From positions 2,728,001-2,792,000 of the forward strand of contig NZ_CP059165.1 in NCBI RefSeq assembly GCF_013466425.1: 64,000 nucleotides of DNA. The letters are read 5' to 3'. The position numbers were made by a program, and so were the translations under genes. This document shows positions 43,340 through 51,681 of the stretch, in pieces. Numbering within the stretch: position 1 is the first letter of the stretch; each line of letters begins with the position of its first letter. The notes under the pieces are model-generated. The model was not told the origin of the DNA, did no database searches, and saw only the letters and a list, made by a program, of their open reading frames with translations. This stretch comes from Mycobacterium vicinigordonae (GTDB taxonomy: Bacteria > Actinomycetota > Actinomycetes > Mycobacteriales > Mycobacteriaceae).

Positions 43340-43948
43340 GTGCCCGAGGAACCCACCGGATCCGCTGAACCGCTGACATCAGCCGGTGACGCCGGGGCAG
43401 CCCCCGAACCCGGGGCTCCCGCGCCGAAGCCGCCGGCCAAGCGGCTGCGCATGCTGTTGTCGATCGCGGCGGTGGTACTCGCGCTGGACGTGATCACCAA
43501 GGTATTGGCAGTCAGGCTGCTGCCGCCCGGGCAGCCGGTGTCGATCATCGGCGACACGGTGACCTGGACGTTGGTACGCAACTCCGGCGCCGCATTCTCG
43601 ATGGCAACGGGATACACCTGGGTCCTGACGCTGATCGCGACCGGCGTGGTGGTCGGCATCTTCTGGATGGGGCGACGGCTGGTCTCGCCATGGTGGGCGC
43701 TGGGGTTGGGGATGATCCTGGGCGGCGCGATGGGCAACCTGGTCGACCGCTTCTTCCGGGCCCCCGGACCGCTGCGCGGGCACGTCGTGGACTTCCTGTC
43801 GGTGGGCTGGTGGCCGGTGTTCAACGTCGCTGACCCGTCCGTGGTGGGCGGTGCGATCCTGCTCGTCGTGCTGTCGATCTTCGGCTACGACTTCGACACT
43901 GTGGGGAGGCGCAACGCCGACGGGGACGACAGCGACCCGACCGGATGA
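43340..43948 (+). CDS. lspA: Lipoprotein signal peptidase (signal peptidase II)
   Basis: Membrane aspartic protease that cleaves prolipoproteins before the lipidated Cys, for example the LprI encoded nearby. Starting at GTG 43340 gives 202 aa beginning [14 protein letters not shown], matching mycobacterial LspA in length and N terminus; the open frame upstream is antisense to ansA. Four membrane helices are predicted (about 37-58, 92-110, 118-136 and 165-183). The catalytic Asp pair is Asp136 (NLVDRFF) and Asp165 (FNVADPSV). The stop overlaps the next gene's ATG (ATGA), which indicates translational coupling. Confidence 0.95.
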   Translation: MPEEPTGSAEPLTSAGDAGAAPEPGAPAPKPPAKRLRMLLSIAAVVLALDVITKVLAVRLLPPGQPVSIIGDTVTWTLVRNSGAAFSMATGYTWVLTLIATGVVVGIFWMGRRLVSPWWALGLGMILGGAMGNLVDRFFRAPGPLRGHVVDFLSVGWWPVFNVADPSVVGGAILLVVLSIFGYDFDTVGRRNADGDDSDPTG

Positions 43949-44871
43949 CTGAGCGATCGATGCCGGTCCCGGAAGGACTGGCAGGCATGCGCGTGGACGC
44001 CGGACTGGCTCGCCTGCTCGGGCTGTCTCGCAGCGCCGCGGCGGCCATTGCCGAAGAGGGTGGCGTAGAACTGGATGGCGCGAGGGCCGGCAAATCGGAC
44101 AAGCTGCACCCCGGCGCCTGGCTGCAGGTGCGGTTACCCGAACCGCCGAAGCCACCTGAGAACACGCCCGTCGACATCGAGGGCATGACGATCCTGTACT
44201 CCGACGACGACATCGTCGCCGTTGACAAACCGGCGGCGGTGGCCGCGCACGCCTCGGTGGGCTGGACCGGGCCGACGGTACTCGGCGGGCTCGCCGCCGT
44301 GGGCTATCGCATCACCACGTCGGGTGTGCATGAGCGGCAGGGGATCGTGCACCGCCTAGACGTCGGCACCTCCGGGGTGATGGTGGTGGCGCGCTCCGAA
44401 CGCGCCTACACCGCGCTCAAACGGGCCTTCAAGCAACGCACGGTCGACAAGCGTTATCACGCGCTGGTGCAAGGACATCCGGACCCCTCCAGCGGGACGA
44501 TCGACGCCCCGATCGGCCGGCACCACGGCCCGGAATGGAAGTTCGCGGTGACCTCCGACGGTCGCCACAGCATCACCCACTACGACACCGTAGAGGCATT
44601 CGTCGCGGCCAGCCTGCTCGATGTGCACCTGGAAACCGGCCGCACCCACCAGATCCGGGTGCACTTCTCGGCGTTGCATCATCCGTGCTGCGGCGACCTG
44701 GTTTACGGTGCAGATCCGAAGTTGGCGAAAAGGCTTGGTCTGCAACGCCAATGGCTGCATGCCCGGTCGCTGGCGTTTGCGCATCCGGCCGACGGGCGGC
44801 GCATCGAGATCGTCAGCCCCTATCCGCAAGACCTGCAGCACGCACTGGACGTGCTACGCGCCGAGCACTGA
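43945..44871 (+). CDS. RluA/RluD-family 23S rRNA pseudouridine synthase
   Basis: Converts uridines in large-subunit rRNA to pseudouridine. The 308-aa protein has an S4 RNA-binding domain (about 14-62) and a catalytic domain with HRLDVGTSG, Asp139 being the nucleophile. [12 protein letters not shown] and GDLVYGAD are the later family motifs. It starts with an ATG overlapping the lspA stop by 4 bp. Length and position equal Rv1540. Its 3' end overlaps the convergent methyltransferase gene by 18 bp. Confidence 0.93.
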   Translation: MTERSMPVPEGLAGMRVDAGLARLLGLSRSAAAAIAEEGGVELDGARAGKSDKLHPGAWLQVRLPEPPKPPENTPVDIEGMTILYSDDDIVAVDKPAAVAAHASVGWTGPTVLGGLAAVGYRITTSGVHERQGIVHRLDVGTSGVMVVARSERAYTALKRAFKQRTVDKRYHALVQGHPDPSSGTIDAPIGRHHGPEWKFAVTSDGRHSITHYDTVEAFVAASLLDVHLETGRTHQIRVHFSALHHPCCGDLVYGADPKLAKRLGLQRQWLHARSLAFAHPADGRRIEIVSPYPQDLQHALDVLRAEH

Positions 44872-45630
44872 CGGCTTGCGGGCCTCGATGAGCACCCGGG
44901 TGGGGTGGGTGACGAAGCGCCCGTCAGCCACGATCCGCTCGTGCAGCTCGCGGAGCCGGGCCAAGTAGGGCTCGGCGGTGAAGTCGGGCACGGTCCAGAT
45001 CAGCTTGCGCAGGAAGTACACCACAGCGCCGATGTCGAAGAATTCCGCGCGCAGCTTCTCCATGCGCATATCGACGATCTGCAGCCCGGCGGCTTGCGCC
45101 TCGGCCCGCTGGGTGTGCGGCTCCCACCGTGCCCACAGTTGCGGTTGGGGCCCGAGGATCTGGGTCACCAGTTCCGCCACCGTCGCCGGTCCGGGGTGCT
45201 GTGCGAAGTAGCTGCCCCCGGGGCGCAGCACCCGGGCGATCTCGTTCCACCACACCGTAATCGGGTGTCGACTGGTCACCAGGTCGAAGGCCTCGGCGGC
45301 GAACGGCAGCGGCGGCTGGTCGCCGGTGGCGACCACCACGACGCCGCGCGGATGCAGCCTGGCGGTGGCTAAGGCCGCATTCGGGGGCCAGGATTCGGTG
45401 GCCACCATGGTCGGCGGAAACTTCGGGACCCCGGCCAGTACCTCGCCGCCGCCGGTGTGGATGTCCAGGGCCGCCGACACCGATGCCAGCCGTCGGCCGA
45501 TCAGCCGTTGATAGCCCCACGACGGCCGCTGCTCGGTGGCCCGGCCATGCAGCCAGGAAAAGTCCCAGCCCTCGACCGAGACCGAAACTGCCTCTGCCAC
45601 ATAGTCTTCAAAGGTATGGTTCGGCGTCAT
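44854..45630 (-). CDS. Class I SAM-dependent methyltransferase, tandem copy A
   Basis: A 258-aa methyltransferase of unknown substrate. The SAM-binding motif I is [13 protein letters not shown] (about 54-66). Post-motifs [10 protein letters not shown] and [16 protein letters not shown] are typical of the UbiE/Methyltransf_11 group. The N-terminal [18 protein letters not shown] block is shared with the neighbour at 45627, of which it is a clear paralogue. The ATG start overlaps the upstream stop by 4 bp, so the two are translationally coupled. M. tuberculosis has lprI directly after the pseudouridine synthase, so the pair is an insertion or a loss there. Confidence 0.88.
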   Translation of the reverse strand: MTPNHTFEDYVAEAVSVSVEGWDFSWLHGRATEQRPSWGYQRLIGRRLASVSAALDIHTGGGEVLAGVPKFPPTMVATESWPPNAALATARLHPRGVVVVATGDQPPLPFAAEAFDLVTSRHPITVWWNEIARVLRPGGSYFAQHPGPATVAELVTQILGPQPQLWARWEPHTQRAEAQAAGLQIVDMRMEKLRAEFFDIGAVVYFLRKLIWTVPDFTAEPYLARLRELHERIVADGRFVTHPTRVLIEARKPSVLGA

Positions 45631-46385
45631 TCGGGTTTTCGTGCCTCGACGAGGACCCGTGCGGCGTGCGCGATGAACGGCCCCTCGGTTTCGATGCGGT
45701 CGTGCAGTTCGCGCAACCGCGTGTGGTAACGCTCGATGGTGAAGTCGGGCACCACCCAGATCACTTTGCGCAGGAAATGCACCACCGCCCCGATGTCGAA
45801 AAACTCCTGTCGGAGCCGCTCGTGGCGCATCTGCACGATCTGCAGGCCCGCATTCTGCGCCTGAGCGCGTTCATTGTCTGGATGGCGCCGCGCCCAGGCC
45901 TGCGGCTGCGGTCCGATGAAGTATTCGACCAACTCGGACACGGTGGCCGGGCCGATGTGCTGCGCCAGATAGGTGCCGCCGGGGCGCAACACCCGGGCGA
46001 TCTCGGGCCAGTCCACGGTGTTCGGGTGTCGACTGGTCACCAGGTCGAACGCCTCGTCGGCGAACGGCAGTGGCGACTCGGGAGGCGTGACCACCACAAC
46101 CACACCGCGCGGATGCAACCGCTGGGTGGCCAGCGCCGCGTTCGGCGGCCAGGACTCGACGGCGGCCATTGTCGGCGGGAATTGCTGCGCTCCGGCCAGC
46201 ACCTCGCCCCCGCCGGTTTGCAGATCGACCGCCGCCGTCGCGGTGGCCAACCGGTCGCTCATCAGCCGCTGATAACCCCAGGACGGTCGCTGCTCGGTGG
46301 CGCGGCCCTCAAACCACGAGAAGTCCCAGCCGTCAACCGGCGCCGAGGCGGCTTCGGCTAGAAGGTCCGCGAAGCTGCGATGCAT
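45627..46385 (-). CDS. Class I SAM-dependent methyltransferase, tandem copy B
   Basis: First gene of a coupled pair, 252 aa. SAM motif I is [12 protein letters not shown] (about 53-64), followed by [10 protein letters not shown] and [22 protein letters not shown]. It matches its downstream paralogue along the whole length, including the C-terminal [22 protein letters not shown] segment (IGAVV.FLRK.IW.VPDF in both). The duplication left two complete, non-identical copies, so both are probably functional. The ATG at 46385 has a modest ribosome site. The substrate is not evident; nothing in the immediate context points to one. Confidence 0.88.
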   Translation of the reverse strand: MHRSFADLLAEAASAPVDGWDFSWFEGRATEQRPSWGYQRLMSDRLATATAAVDLQTGGGEVLAGAQQFPPTMAAVESWPPNAALATQRLHPRGVVVVVTPPESPLPFADEAFDLVTSRHPNTVDWPEIARVLRPGGTYLAQHIGPATVSELVEYFIGPQPQAWARRHPDNERAQAQNAGLQIVQMRHERLRQEFFDIGAVVHFLRKVIWVVPDFTIERYHTRLRELHDRIETEGPFIAHAARVLVEARKPE

Positions 46386-46522
46386 ACGGGCATTCTTGTA
46401 TGTCGACTGGAGAGGACTTCGGGCATCCGGCAGCTCTTAGGCAGCTCTGATTGATTCCTCATGCAACTATTGCGTAGCGCTATTGTCTGCGTAATGCGCG
46501 AGCCTTTCGCGATGAGCGTGAA

Positions 46523-47179
46523 TCACTTTGTGTGACATACGAACTGCGTCCCGCCCAGGTTGAGAGAGACCTCGCCCTGATGCTCCCAATACTCCGAGCC
46601 CTGACGGCCATACCTGGCGCCGCTGGCGGACTGCTGCAGGAAGAGGATCACCCGATTGCCCTTCCAGTCCAGTACCGCGGTCTTGGGGTCGAAGTCGTTG
46701 TAGAAGCGGGCGCTCAGCGTTCCGGCATCGGCGGGGCAGTCATAGCTGACGACCGGCGGGGAGACCGTCGCCGGGTCGGTGATAGTCAGTTCAACGAGGC
46801 GGGTTTGGTAGGCCTCGATCACGCAGGTCCGTAGGTCGGGGGCGTCGGCGCAGGCGTCCCGCGTCGTCGCGAACGCGCTCTGCGCCGTGGTGAGAGCGGG
46901 CTGGTCGGCACCCGGACGGTTCAGCGCCTGCTGGTACGCGGTTTGCACACGGCGGTCCAGTTCGGTCAATTGCCCGTCGCCGCAAACCAATTGCTGCGCC
47001 GTGTTCGCCGGCTTGGCGCAATCGAAAGTCGCAGGCGCCTTGCTGGGCGAGGCGGTTGAGGTGGAGTTGGATGCGGGGCTGGTGTTCGGCGCCGAAGGAG
47101 TTGACGGCGCCGGGTGAGTCGGCTTTGCGCCGCAGGCGCCGACCAACAATATGGCCAGCAGGGCCGCAATCAGTCTCAT
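46523..47179 (-). CDS. lprI: Lipoprotein LprI-like, lysozyme-inhibitor type
   Basis: A 218-aa secreted lipoprotein. The signal peptide MRLIAALLAILLVGAC ends in a lipobox with Cys16 as the lipidated residue. A Ser/Thr/Pro-rich linker (about 18-50) follows. Next is a Cys-containing LprI-type domain (FDCAKPANTAQQLVCGDGQLTELD, split as FDCAKPAN and LVCGDGQLTELD) of about 75 residues. The C-terminal MliC-like domain (about 145-218) has YDCPADAG and the final FVCH. In M. tuberculosis LprI has been described as a lysozyme inhibitor. There, the gene is followed upstream by glbN; here glbN is not present. The ATG start at 47179 is unambiguous because the signal peptide begins there. Confidence 0.92.
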   Translation of the reverse strand: MRLIAALLAILLVGACGAKPTHPAPSTPSAPNTSPASNSTSTASPSKAPATFDCAKPANTAQQLVCGDGQLTELDRRVQTAYQQALNRPGADQPALTTAQSAFATTRDACADAPDLRTCVIEAYQTRLVELTITDPATVSPPVVSYDCPADAGTLSARFYNDFDPKTAVLDWKGNRVILFLQQSASGARYGRQGSEYWEHQGEVSLNLGGTQFVCHTK

Positions 47180-47330
47180 ACCTGCTGATTACCGGTTGAG
47201 GTTCCGACCCGCCCGTGCGACACGCCAGCGACGCCGGACAAACTTCGATTACCCGGGGTCGACCTCGTAGAGCCGGCGCAAGCCCGGCATTCGGTACCCA
47301 ATGACCGCGGTGATGTCCTAGGTTGGCTCC

Positions 47331-47375
47331 ATGACCTATGTCACACCGTCCGCCCTCAGGAGCAACTATCAATGA
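47331..47375 (+). CDS. Putative 14-codon leaderless upstream ORF
   Basis: ATG ACC TAT ... CAA TGA encodes MTYVTPSALRSNYQ. Its TGA overlaps the ATG of the SDR gene at 47372 (ATGA). TAGGTT (47319-47324), a good TANNNT -10, ends 6 nt before the ATG, so transcription could begin at the start codon. The SDR gene's own ribosome site (AGGAG) lies inside this small ORF. Translation of the short ORF could couple to or regulate the next gene. Confidence 0.4.
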   Translation: MTYVTPSALRSNYQ

Positions 47376-48388
47376 ACCTCGGTGACCTCACGAACCTGGT
47401 CGAAAAACCGTTCGCGGCCGTGTCCAACATCCTCAACACGCCGAACTCGGCCGGACGGTACCGGCCGTTTTATTTGCGGAACCTGCTCGACGCGGTACAA
47501 GGTCGCAAGCTCAGCGACGCGGTCGACGGCAGGACCGTCCTGATCACCGGCGGTTCGTCCGGCATCGGTGAAGCGGCCGCGCACAAGATCGCCGAGTCCG
47601 GTGGCACCGTCGTGCTGGTCGCCCGCACTCTGGAAAACCTGGAGAAGGTCGCTGATGATGTCCGCGGCAACGGTGGCGCGGCGCACGTGTACCCGTGCGA
47701 CCTCTCGGACATGGATGCCATCGCCGCCATGGCCGATCAGGTACTCGAAGATCTCGGTGGGGTCGACATCCTGATCAACAATGCGGGCCGTTCGATCCGG
47801 CGATCGCTGGCGCTGTCCTACGATCGGATCCACGACTACCAGCGGACCATCCAGCTCAACTACCTGGGCGCGGTCCAGCTGATCCTGAAGTTCATCCCCG
47901 GCATGCGGGAACGCGGATACGGGCACATCGTCAATGTCTCCTCGGTGGGCGTGCAGACCCGAGCGCCTCGGTTTGGCGCCTATATCGCCAGCAAGGCCGC
48001 ACTGGACAGCCTGTGTGACGCATTGCAGGCCGAGACGGTGAGCGACAACGTACGGTTCACCACCGTGCACATGGCGCTGGTACGCACACCGATGATCAGC
48101 CCCACCACCATGTACGACAACTTCCCGACGCTGACCCCGGACCAGGCCGCCGGCGTCATCACCGACGCATTGATCCACCGGCCGCGTCGGGCCAGTTCGC
48201 CGTTCGGGCAGTTCGCTGCGCTCGCCGACGCCGTCAACCCGGCGGTGATGGACCGGGTGCGCAACCGGGCGTTCACCATGTTCGACGACTCATCCGCCGC
48301 TAAAGGTAGTGAAAAGTCCTCGGACACAACTGATCTCGACCGACGAAGTGAGACCTTCCTGCAGGCGACCCGAGGGATACATTGGTGA
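47372..48388 (+). CDS. Short-chain dehydrogenase/reductase (Rv1543-like, possible fatty acyl-CoA reductase)
   Basis: NAD(P)H-dependent SDR of 338 aa. The cofactor motif TGGSSGIG is at 59-66, NNAG at 136-139, and the catalytic set is Ser190/191, Tyr204 and Lys208 (AYIASK). The roughly 50-residue N-terminal extension with RPFYLRNLLDAV is typical of this mycobacterial subgroup, annotated in M. tuberculosis as a possible fatty acyl-CoA reductase. The ribosome site AGGAG lies about 10 nt before the ATG. The stop is 4 bp before the next SDR gene, so both form an operon acting on lipid carbonyls. Confidence 0.9.
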   Translation: MNLGDLTNLVEKPFAAVSNILNTPNSAGRYRPFYLRNLLDAVQGRKLSDAVDGRTVLITGGSSGIGEAAAHKIAESGGTVVLVARTLENLEKVADDVRGNGGAAHVYPCDLSDMDAIAAMADQVLEDLGGVDILINNAGRSIRRSLALSYDRIHDYQRTIQLNYLGAVQLILKFIPGMRERGYGHIVNVSSVGVQTRAPRFGAYIASKAALDSLCDALQAETVSDNVRFTTVHMALVRTPMISPTTMYDNFPTLTPDQAAGVITDALIHRPRRASSPFGQFAALADAVNPAVMDRVRNRAFTMFDDSSAAKGSEKSSDTTDLDRRSETFLQATRGIHW

Positions 48389-48392
48389 TCTC

Positions 48393-49196
48393 ATGAGTCT
48401 TCCGAAACCGAATAAGACCGCGACCGTCGTCATCACGGGTGCCTCCTCGGGCATCGGCACCGAGCTCGCCAAAGGCCTTGCCCAGCGCGGCTTCCCGCTG
48501 ATGCTGGTCGCCCGCCGTCGCGAGCGTCTCGACGAACTGGCCGCGAAGCTTCGCGCCGAGCACCAGGTCGAGGTCGAAGTTTTCCCACTCGACCTGGCCG
48601 ACAAGGACTCCCGCGCCAAGCTGGCTGACCGGTTGCGCAACGAGCCGATCGCGGGGCTATGCAACAGCGCCGGATTCGGTACCAGCGGCCGGTTTTACGA
48701 GCTGCCCGAGGACCGCGAAAGCGAAGAGGTCACCCTCAACGCGCTGGCGCTGATGGAGCTGACGCGTGCGGTGCTGCCCGGAATGGTCAAGCGCGGTGCC
48801 GGAGCGGTGCTCAACATCGCCTCGATCGCCGGTTTCCAACCGCTACCGTTCATGGCGGTGTACTCGGCGAGCAAAGCATTTGTGCTGACATTCTCCGAGG
48901 CAGTGCAAGAGGAGTTGCACGGGACGGGCGTGTCCGTCACCGCGCTGTGTCCCGGGCCGGTGCCCACCGAGTGGGCCGAGATCGCCAGCGCAGAACGGTT
49001 CAGCATCCCGATCGCACAGGTGTCGCCGCGGGAGGTCGCCGAACAGGCCATCGGGGGAATGCTGTCCGGCAAACGTGGGGTGGTCCCCGGGCTGGTTCCC
49101 AAGATCGTCAGCCAGGGCGGTCGGTTGCTACCGCGCAGCGTGCTGTTGCCGGGGATCCGGATCGGCAACAAACTGCGCGGGGGACCCAGCCACTAG
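48393..49196 (+). CDS. Short-chain dehydrogenase/reductase (Rv1544-like, possible ketoacyl reductase)
   Basis: SDR of 267 aa, the same length as Rv1544. TGASSGIG is at 15-22, the catalytic Ser144, Tyr157 and Lys161 (YSASK) are intact, and the ARRRERLDELAAKL block after beta-2 suggests NADP preference. I use the ATG at 48393; the frame is open 28 codons further up, but that sequence lies within the previous SDR gene. The 4-bp gap to the upstream stop implies coupled translation. It converges with the coiled-coil gene, 39 bp between the stops. Confidence 0.9.
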   Translation: MSLPKPNKTATVVITGASSGIGTELAKGLAQRGFPLMLVARRRERLDELAAKLRAEHQVEVEVFPLDLADKDSRAKLADRLRNEPIAGLCNSAGFGTSGRFYELPEDRESEEVTLNALALMELTRAVLPGMVKRGAGAVLNIASIAGFQPLPFMAVYSASKAFVLTFSEAVQEELHGTGVSVTALCPGPVPTEWAEIASAERFSIPIAQVSPREVAEQAIGGMLSGKRGVVPGLVPKIVSQGGRLLPRSVLLPGIRIGNKLRGGPSH

Positions 49197-49235
49197 CTGC
49201 TCTGGCCGGATTCCTGGCCGCGAGTGCCTGGCGGC

Positions 49236-50906
49236 TTAGGCGCGGCGCCAGGGATGATCGTCGAGCATCGCGGCGACAACCGAGATGGCCTCGGCGTTCG
49301 CATCCGAGTCGAATTGCCGCAACTGCTCGACCACCGCTGAAACCCGTTGCAGCAGAGCGCCATAGGCGGCGGCCGCAGCGGCCGCGTAGTCGTTGGCGGC
49401 CTCGACCTGCCACTGTTCGGAGTAGCGGGACGGCAGGTTGTGCAACAACTCGGCCAGATCGCGCGCTTCCTCGTGCGCGGTGTCGACCAGGTTGCGCACC
49501 GTCTCGACGTCGATCGGGCGCCGCGCGGGGCCGCCTTCGCTGGCGCCGGCCTCCAAAATGCGGTCGAGTTCGCGCACCGTGGACACCGCCAGTTCGATTG
49601 GCCCGGTGTGCGCCGACAAACCCAGCGGCGGAATCGGCAATGTCAGCAGATGCGGCGAGGCGTCGGCAGATGGTGTCGCCTGAGTCGACTGGGCCTCCAA
49701 CGCGGCCTGGGCGGCTTCAGCCGCCACGGCGCGAGCCTCGGCGACCTCGGCCTGCGCCGCCTCGCGCGTCTTGGTCAACTCGGCGGCGGAATCGGCGCGG
49801 AGCTGCTCGATCTCCGCGTGCGCATGGGCGACGGCCGCCGCCGCGTCCTCGGCCTGGGTGCGGGCGTGCTTTACCTCGGCCTCAGCTGCTTTGCGAACAG
49901 CCGTCAGCTGGGCGTCGGCCTGTTCGCGCGCGGCGGCCAGCTCGGTGGCTGAGGCCTGGCGGAGCTGCTCGAGCTCGGCTCTGACCCGGGCCACCTCGGT
50001 CTCGGCCGCCCGGTGCGCGGAGGTGATTTGCGCGGTGGCCTGCCCGCGCGCGGCGGCCACTTCGGCAGCGGCGTCAGCACGAATGCGTTCGAGTTCGGCT
50101 CGCACCTGTTCTAGCGCGCGCTGCGCGGTCCCTTTGGCGGCGGCCCGTTCGGCGATGCGCTGTTCGGCACGGGCTTCGGCGGCGCTGGCTTGTTCTTTGG
50201 CGGCGGCAACTTCGGCTTTCGCGTCCGCGCGGACCTTTTCCAGTTCCGCGCGGACCTGCTCGAAAGCCTCACGCGCGGTGGCTCGTTCGGTGGCACGTTC
50301 GCCCATCCGTTGTTCGGCGCGGGCTTCGGCCGCATTGAACTGCTCTTTGGCCGCCGCGAGTTCGGCCTTCGCGTCGGCGCGGACCTTCACCAGTTCGGCG
50401 CGCACCTGTTCCAGGGCTCGTTGGGCGCTGGCGCGTTCGGCTGCCCGTTCCGCTTCGCGCTGCTCGGCGGCCTTCGCCGCGGCCTCCCGCTCGGTGGCCC
50501 ACTGTGCCTCTTTCAGTGCGGCCTGCGCCTGCACTTCACGCACCCGCTCACGTGCGGCAGAGGCCGCGCGCGCAGACTGCTCGGCCTCCGCACGCGCCAT
50601 CGCCGCGGCGGCCTCGGCGTCTTTGCGGCCCTGCTGAGCCTCTTGGGTCTGCTGCTCGGCCAAGACCCGCATGTGGTCGGCCTCCACCAGCCGCATCGCC
50701 GGTGACAACCGCTTGCGCCCCGGCCCGAAGCGGTTGCGCTGCTCGACAAGCTCGCGCTCGCTCATCGCCGCGAGCGCGACCAGCTCTGTCGGGGGCCGCT
50801 GTCCGAGTCGCTGCGCCGCCGCGACCGAATCGGCTGCGGCGCTCTTGACCAGCGCCGCCCACGCGGCGGGGTCCTGGTCGTCGATGTGTTGCCTGGTCGT
50901 GCTCAC
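49236..50906 (-). CDS. Long Ala/Glu-rich coiled-coil protein with 50-residue repeats
   Basis: A 556-aa protein with no recognised enzymatic domain. Residues 1-85 form a globular head. Residues about 85-415 are a continuous charged coiled coil rich in Ala, Glu, Arg and Lys, including an exact 50-residue periodicity at 161-210, 211-260 and 261-310 (units begin AQRALEQVRAEL or close). A short Pro-rich hinge (about 415-445) leads to a helical C-terminal domain (about 445-556). No signal peptide or membrane helix is seen, so it is probably cytosolic. The start overlaps the membrane-protein gene by 4 bp (ATGA), and it is the last gene of the kinase operon. Ser/Thr-rich coiled-coil proteins of the DivIVA or SMC type are a loose analogy only; a scaffold or kinase-substrate role is inference. 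Confidence 0.85.
   Translation of the reverse strand: MSTTRQHIDDQDPAAWAALVKSAAADSVAAAQRLGQRPPTELVALAAMSERELVEQRNRFGPGRKRLSPAMRLVEADHMRVLAEQQTQEAQQGRKDAEAAAAMARAEAEQSARAASAARERVREVQAQAALKEAQWATEREAAAKAAEQREAERAAERASAQRALEQVRAELVKVRADAKAELAAAKEQFNAAEARAEQRMGERATERATAREAFEQVRAELEKVRADAKAEVAAAKEQASAAEARAEQRIAERAAAKGTAQRALEQVRAELERIRADAAAEVAAARGQATAQITSAHRAAETEVARVRAELEQLRQASATELAAAREQADAQLTAVRKAAEAEVKHARTQAEDAAAAVAHAHAEIEQLRADSAAELTKTREAAQAEVAEARAVAAEAAQAALEAQSTQATPSADASPHLLTLPIPPLGLSAHTGPIELAVSTVRELDRILEAGASEGGPARRPIDVETVRNLVDTAHEEARDLAELLHNLPSRYSEQWQVEAANDYAAAAAAAYGALLQRVSAVVEQLRQFDSDANAEAISVVAAMLDDHPWRRA
49977..50426 (-). repeat. Three 150-bp tandem repeats inside the coiled-coil gene
   Basis: Residues 161-310 of the coiled-coil protein fall into three 50-residue units, each beginning with an A.R..EQVRAEL- or AQRALEQVRAEL-like segment; units 1 and 2 are most alike (both contain VRADAKAE.AAAKEQ and AAEARAEQR) and unit 3 diverges in its second half. 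A further degraded unit follows. This is internal duplication that lengthens the coil. Confidence 0.75.
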
Positions 50907-51622
50907 CTGCGTCGGCGCCGTCCCTCGGCGGCGGATTCGGCAGGCGCAGCAGCGGCGTTGTCGGTGGGTGTGGTTTGCTCGTCGGTAGCTGTCGCAGTTG
51001 GCACCGGGAGCGGCTGGTTGGGCTGCTCGCGGCGTCCCTCCCGCCCCGTCGCGGATTCCCTGGCGGGCGGAGCCTGCCGGGCAGCAGGAGCTTCGCGCGG
51101 ACCCTGGGGTTCACGCCGCTGCGACGACGCAGCCGCGAGTTGCGAAAGCGGACCTGCCTGCTGGGCCAACACTAGGGAGAACTGGTTGAGGTAGACCGAC
51201 GCCGACTTGGCCAGCGTTTCGTCCCCCAATTGCTCGGCATCGCGCAGTAGACCGCGTAGCAGCTCAAGAGCAAGCTCGGGGCCGAGACCGAGCGTGGCAT
51301 GTTCATTAGCCGCAGGCTCCAAACCCGCGGTCTCTACCACCCAGACCAGCCGCTGCCAGCACCGGTCGATCGCCGCGGCGCGCTGCTCGTCTTCGCGAGT
51401 TTCTTGGTGATGGCGCTCTTGCTGCTCTGACTGCAGCTCGTCGCGCTGCGCTCGCCGGCGCGCGGCGAAGTAGGCGATCAGCGCCAGAATGATGGCGGCC
51501 ACGACGGCGGCCGAGCCGCCGAAGCCTGCGGACGTCAGGAAGTCACGCGCGGTCGGCAGCGTCGGCATGCTCTGCGGGATCGAATAGCCTTCCGCAGCGG
51601 GACGCAGCTCGTGCAAGGTCAT
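50903..51622 (-). CDS. Single-span membrane protein, partner in the kinase operon
   Basis: A 239-aa protein of unknown function starting at ATG 51622 (MTLHELRPAAEG); the frame is open further upstream, but that stretch has no start with a ribosome site. A short N-terminal part is followed by one membrane helix (about residues 35-55, SAAVVAAIILALIAYFAARR). A charged helical linker follows, then a folded region (about 80-155, WQRLVWVVETAGLEP..., ELALELLRGLLRDAEQL) and a disordered Pro/Ala/Glu tail ending in six basic residues. The gene lies 59 bp after the sixth kinase-like gene and overlaps the coiled-coil gene by 4 bp. It could anchor the coiled-coil protein to the membrane near the kinases; that is inference from the gene order. 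Confidence 0.8.
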   Translation of the reverse strand: MTLHELRPAAEGYSIPQSMPTLPTARDFLTSAGFGGSAAVVAAIILALIAYFAARRRAQRDELQSEQQERHHQETREDEQRAAAIDRCWQRLVWVVETAGLEPAANEHATLGLGPELALELLRGLLRDAEQLGDETLAKSASVYLNQFSLVLAQQAGPLSQLAAASSQRREPQGPREAPAARQAPPARESATGREGRREQPNQPLPVPTATATDEQTTPTDNAAAAPAESAAEGRRRRR

Positions 51623-51681
51623 GGATCGGACCGTACCAAACTGCCACGTGGAAAAAGCCCGGCAAGCTGGGCCTTGAAACG

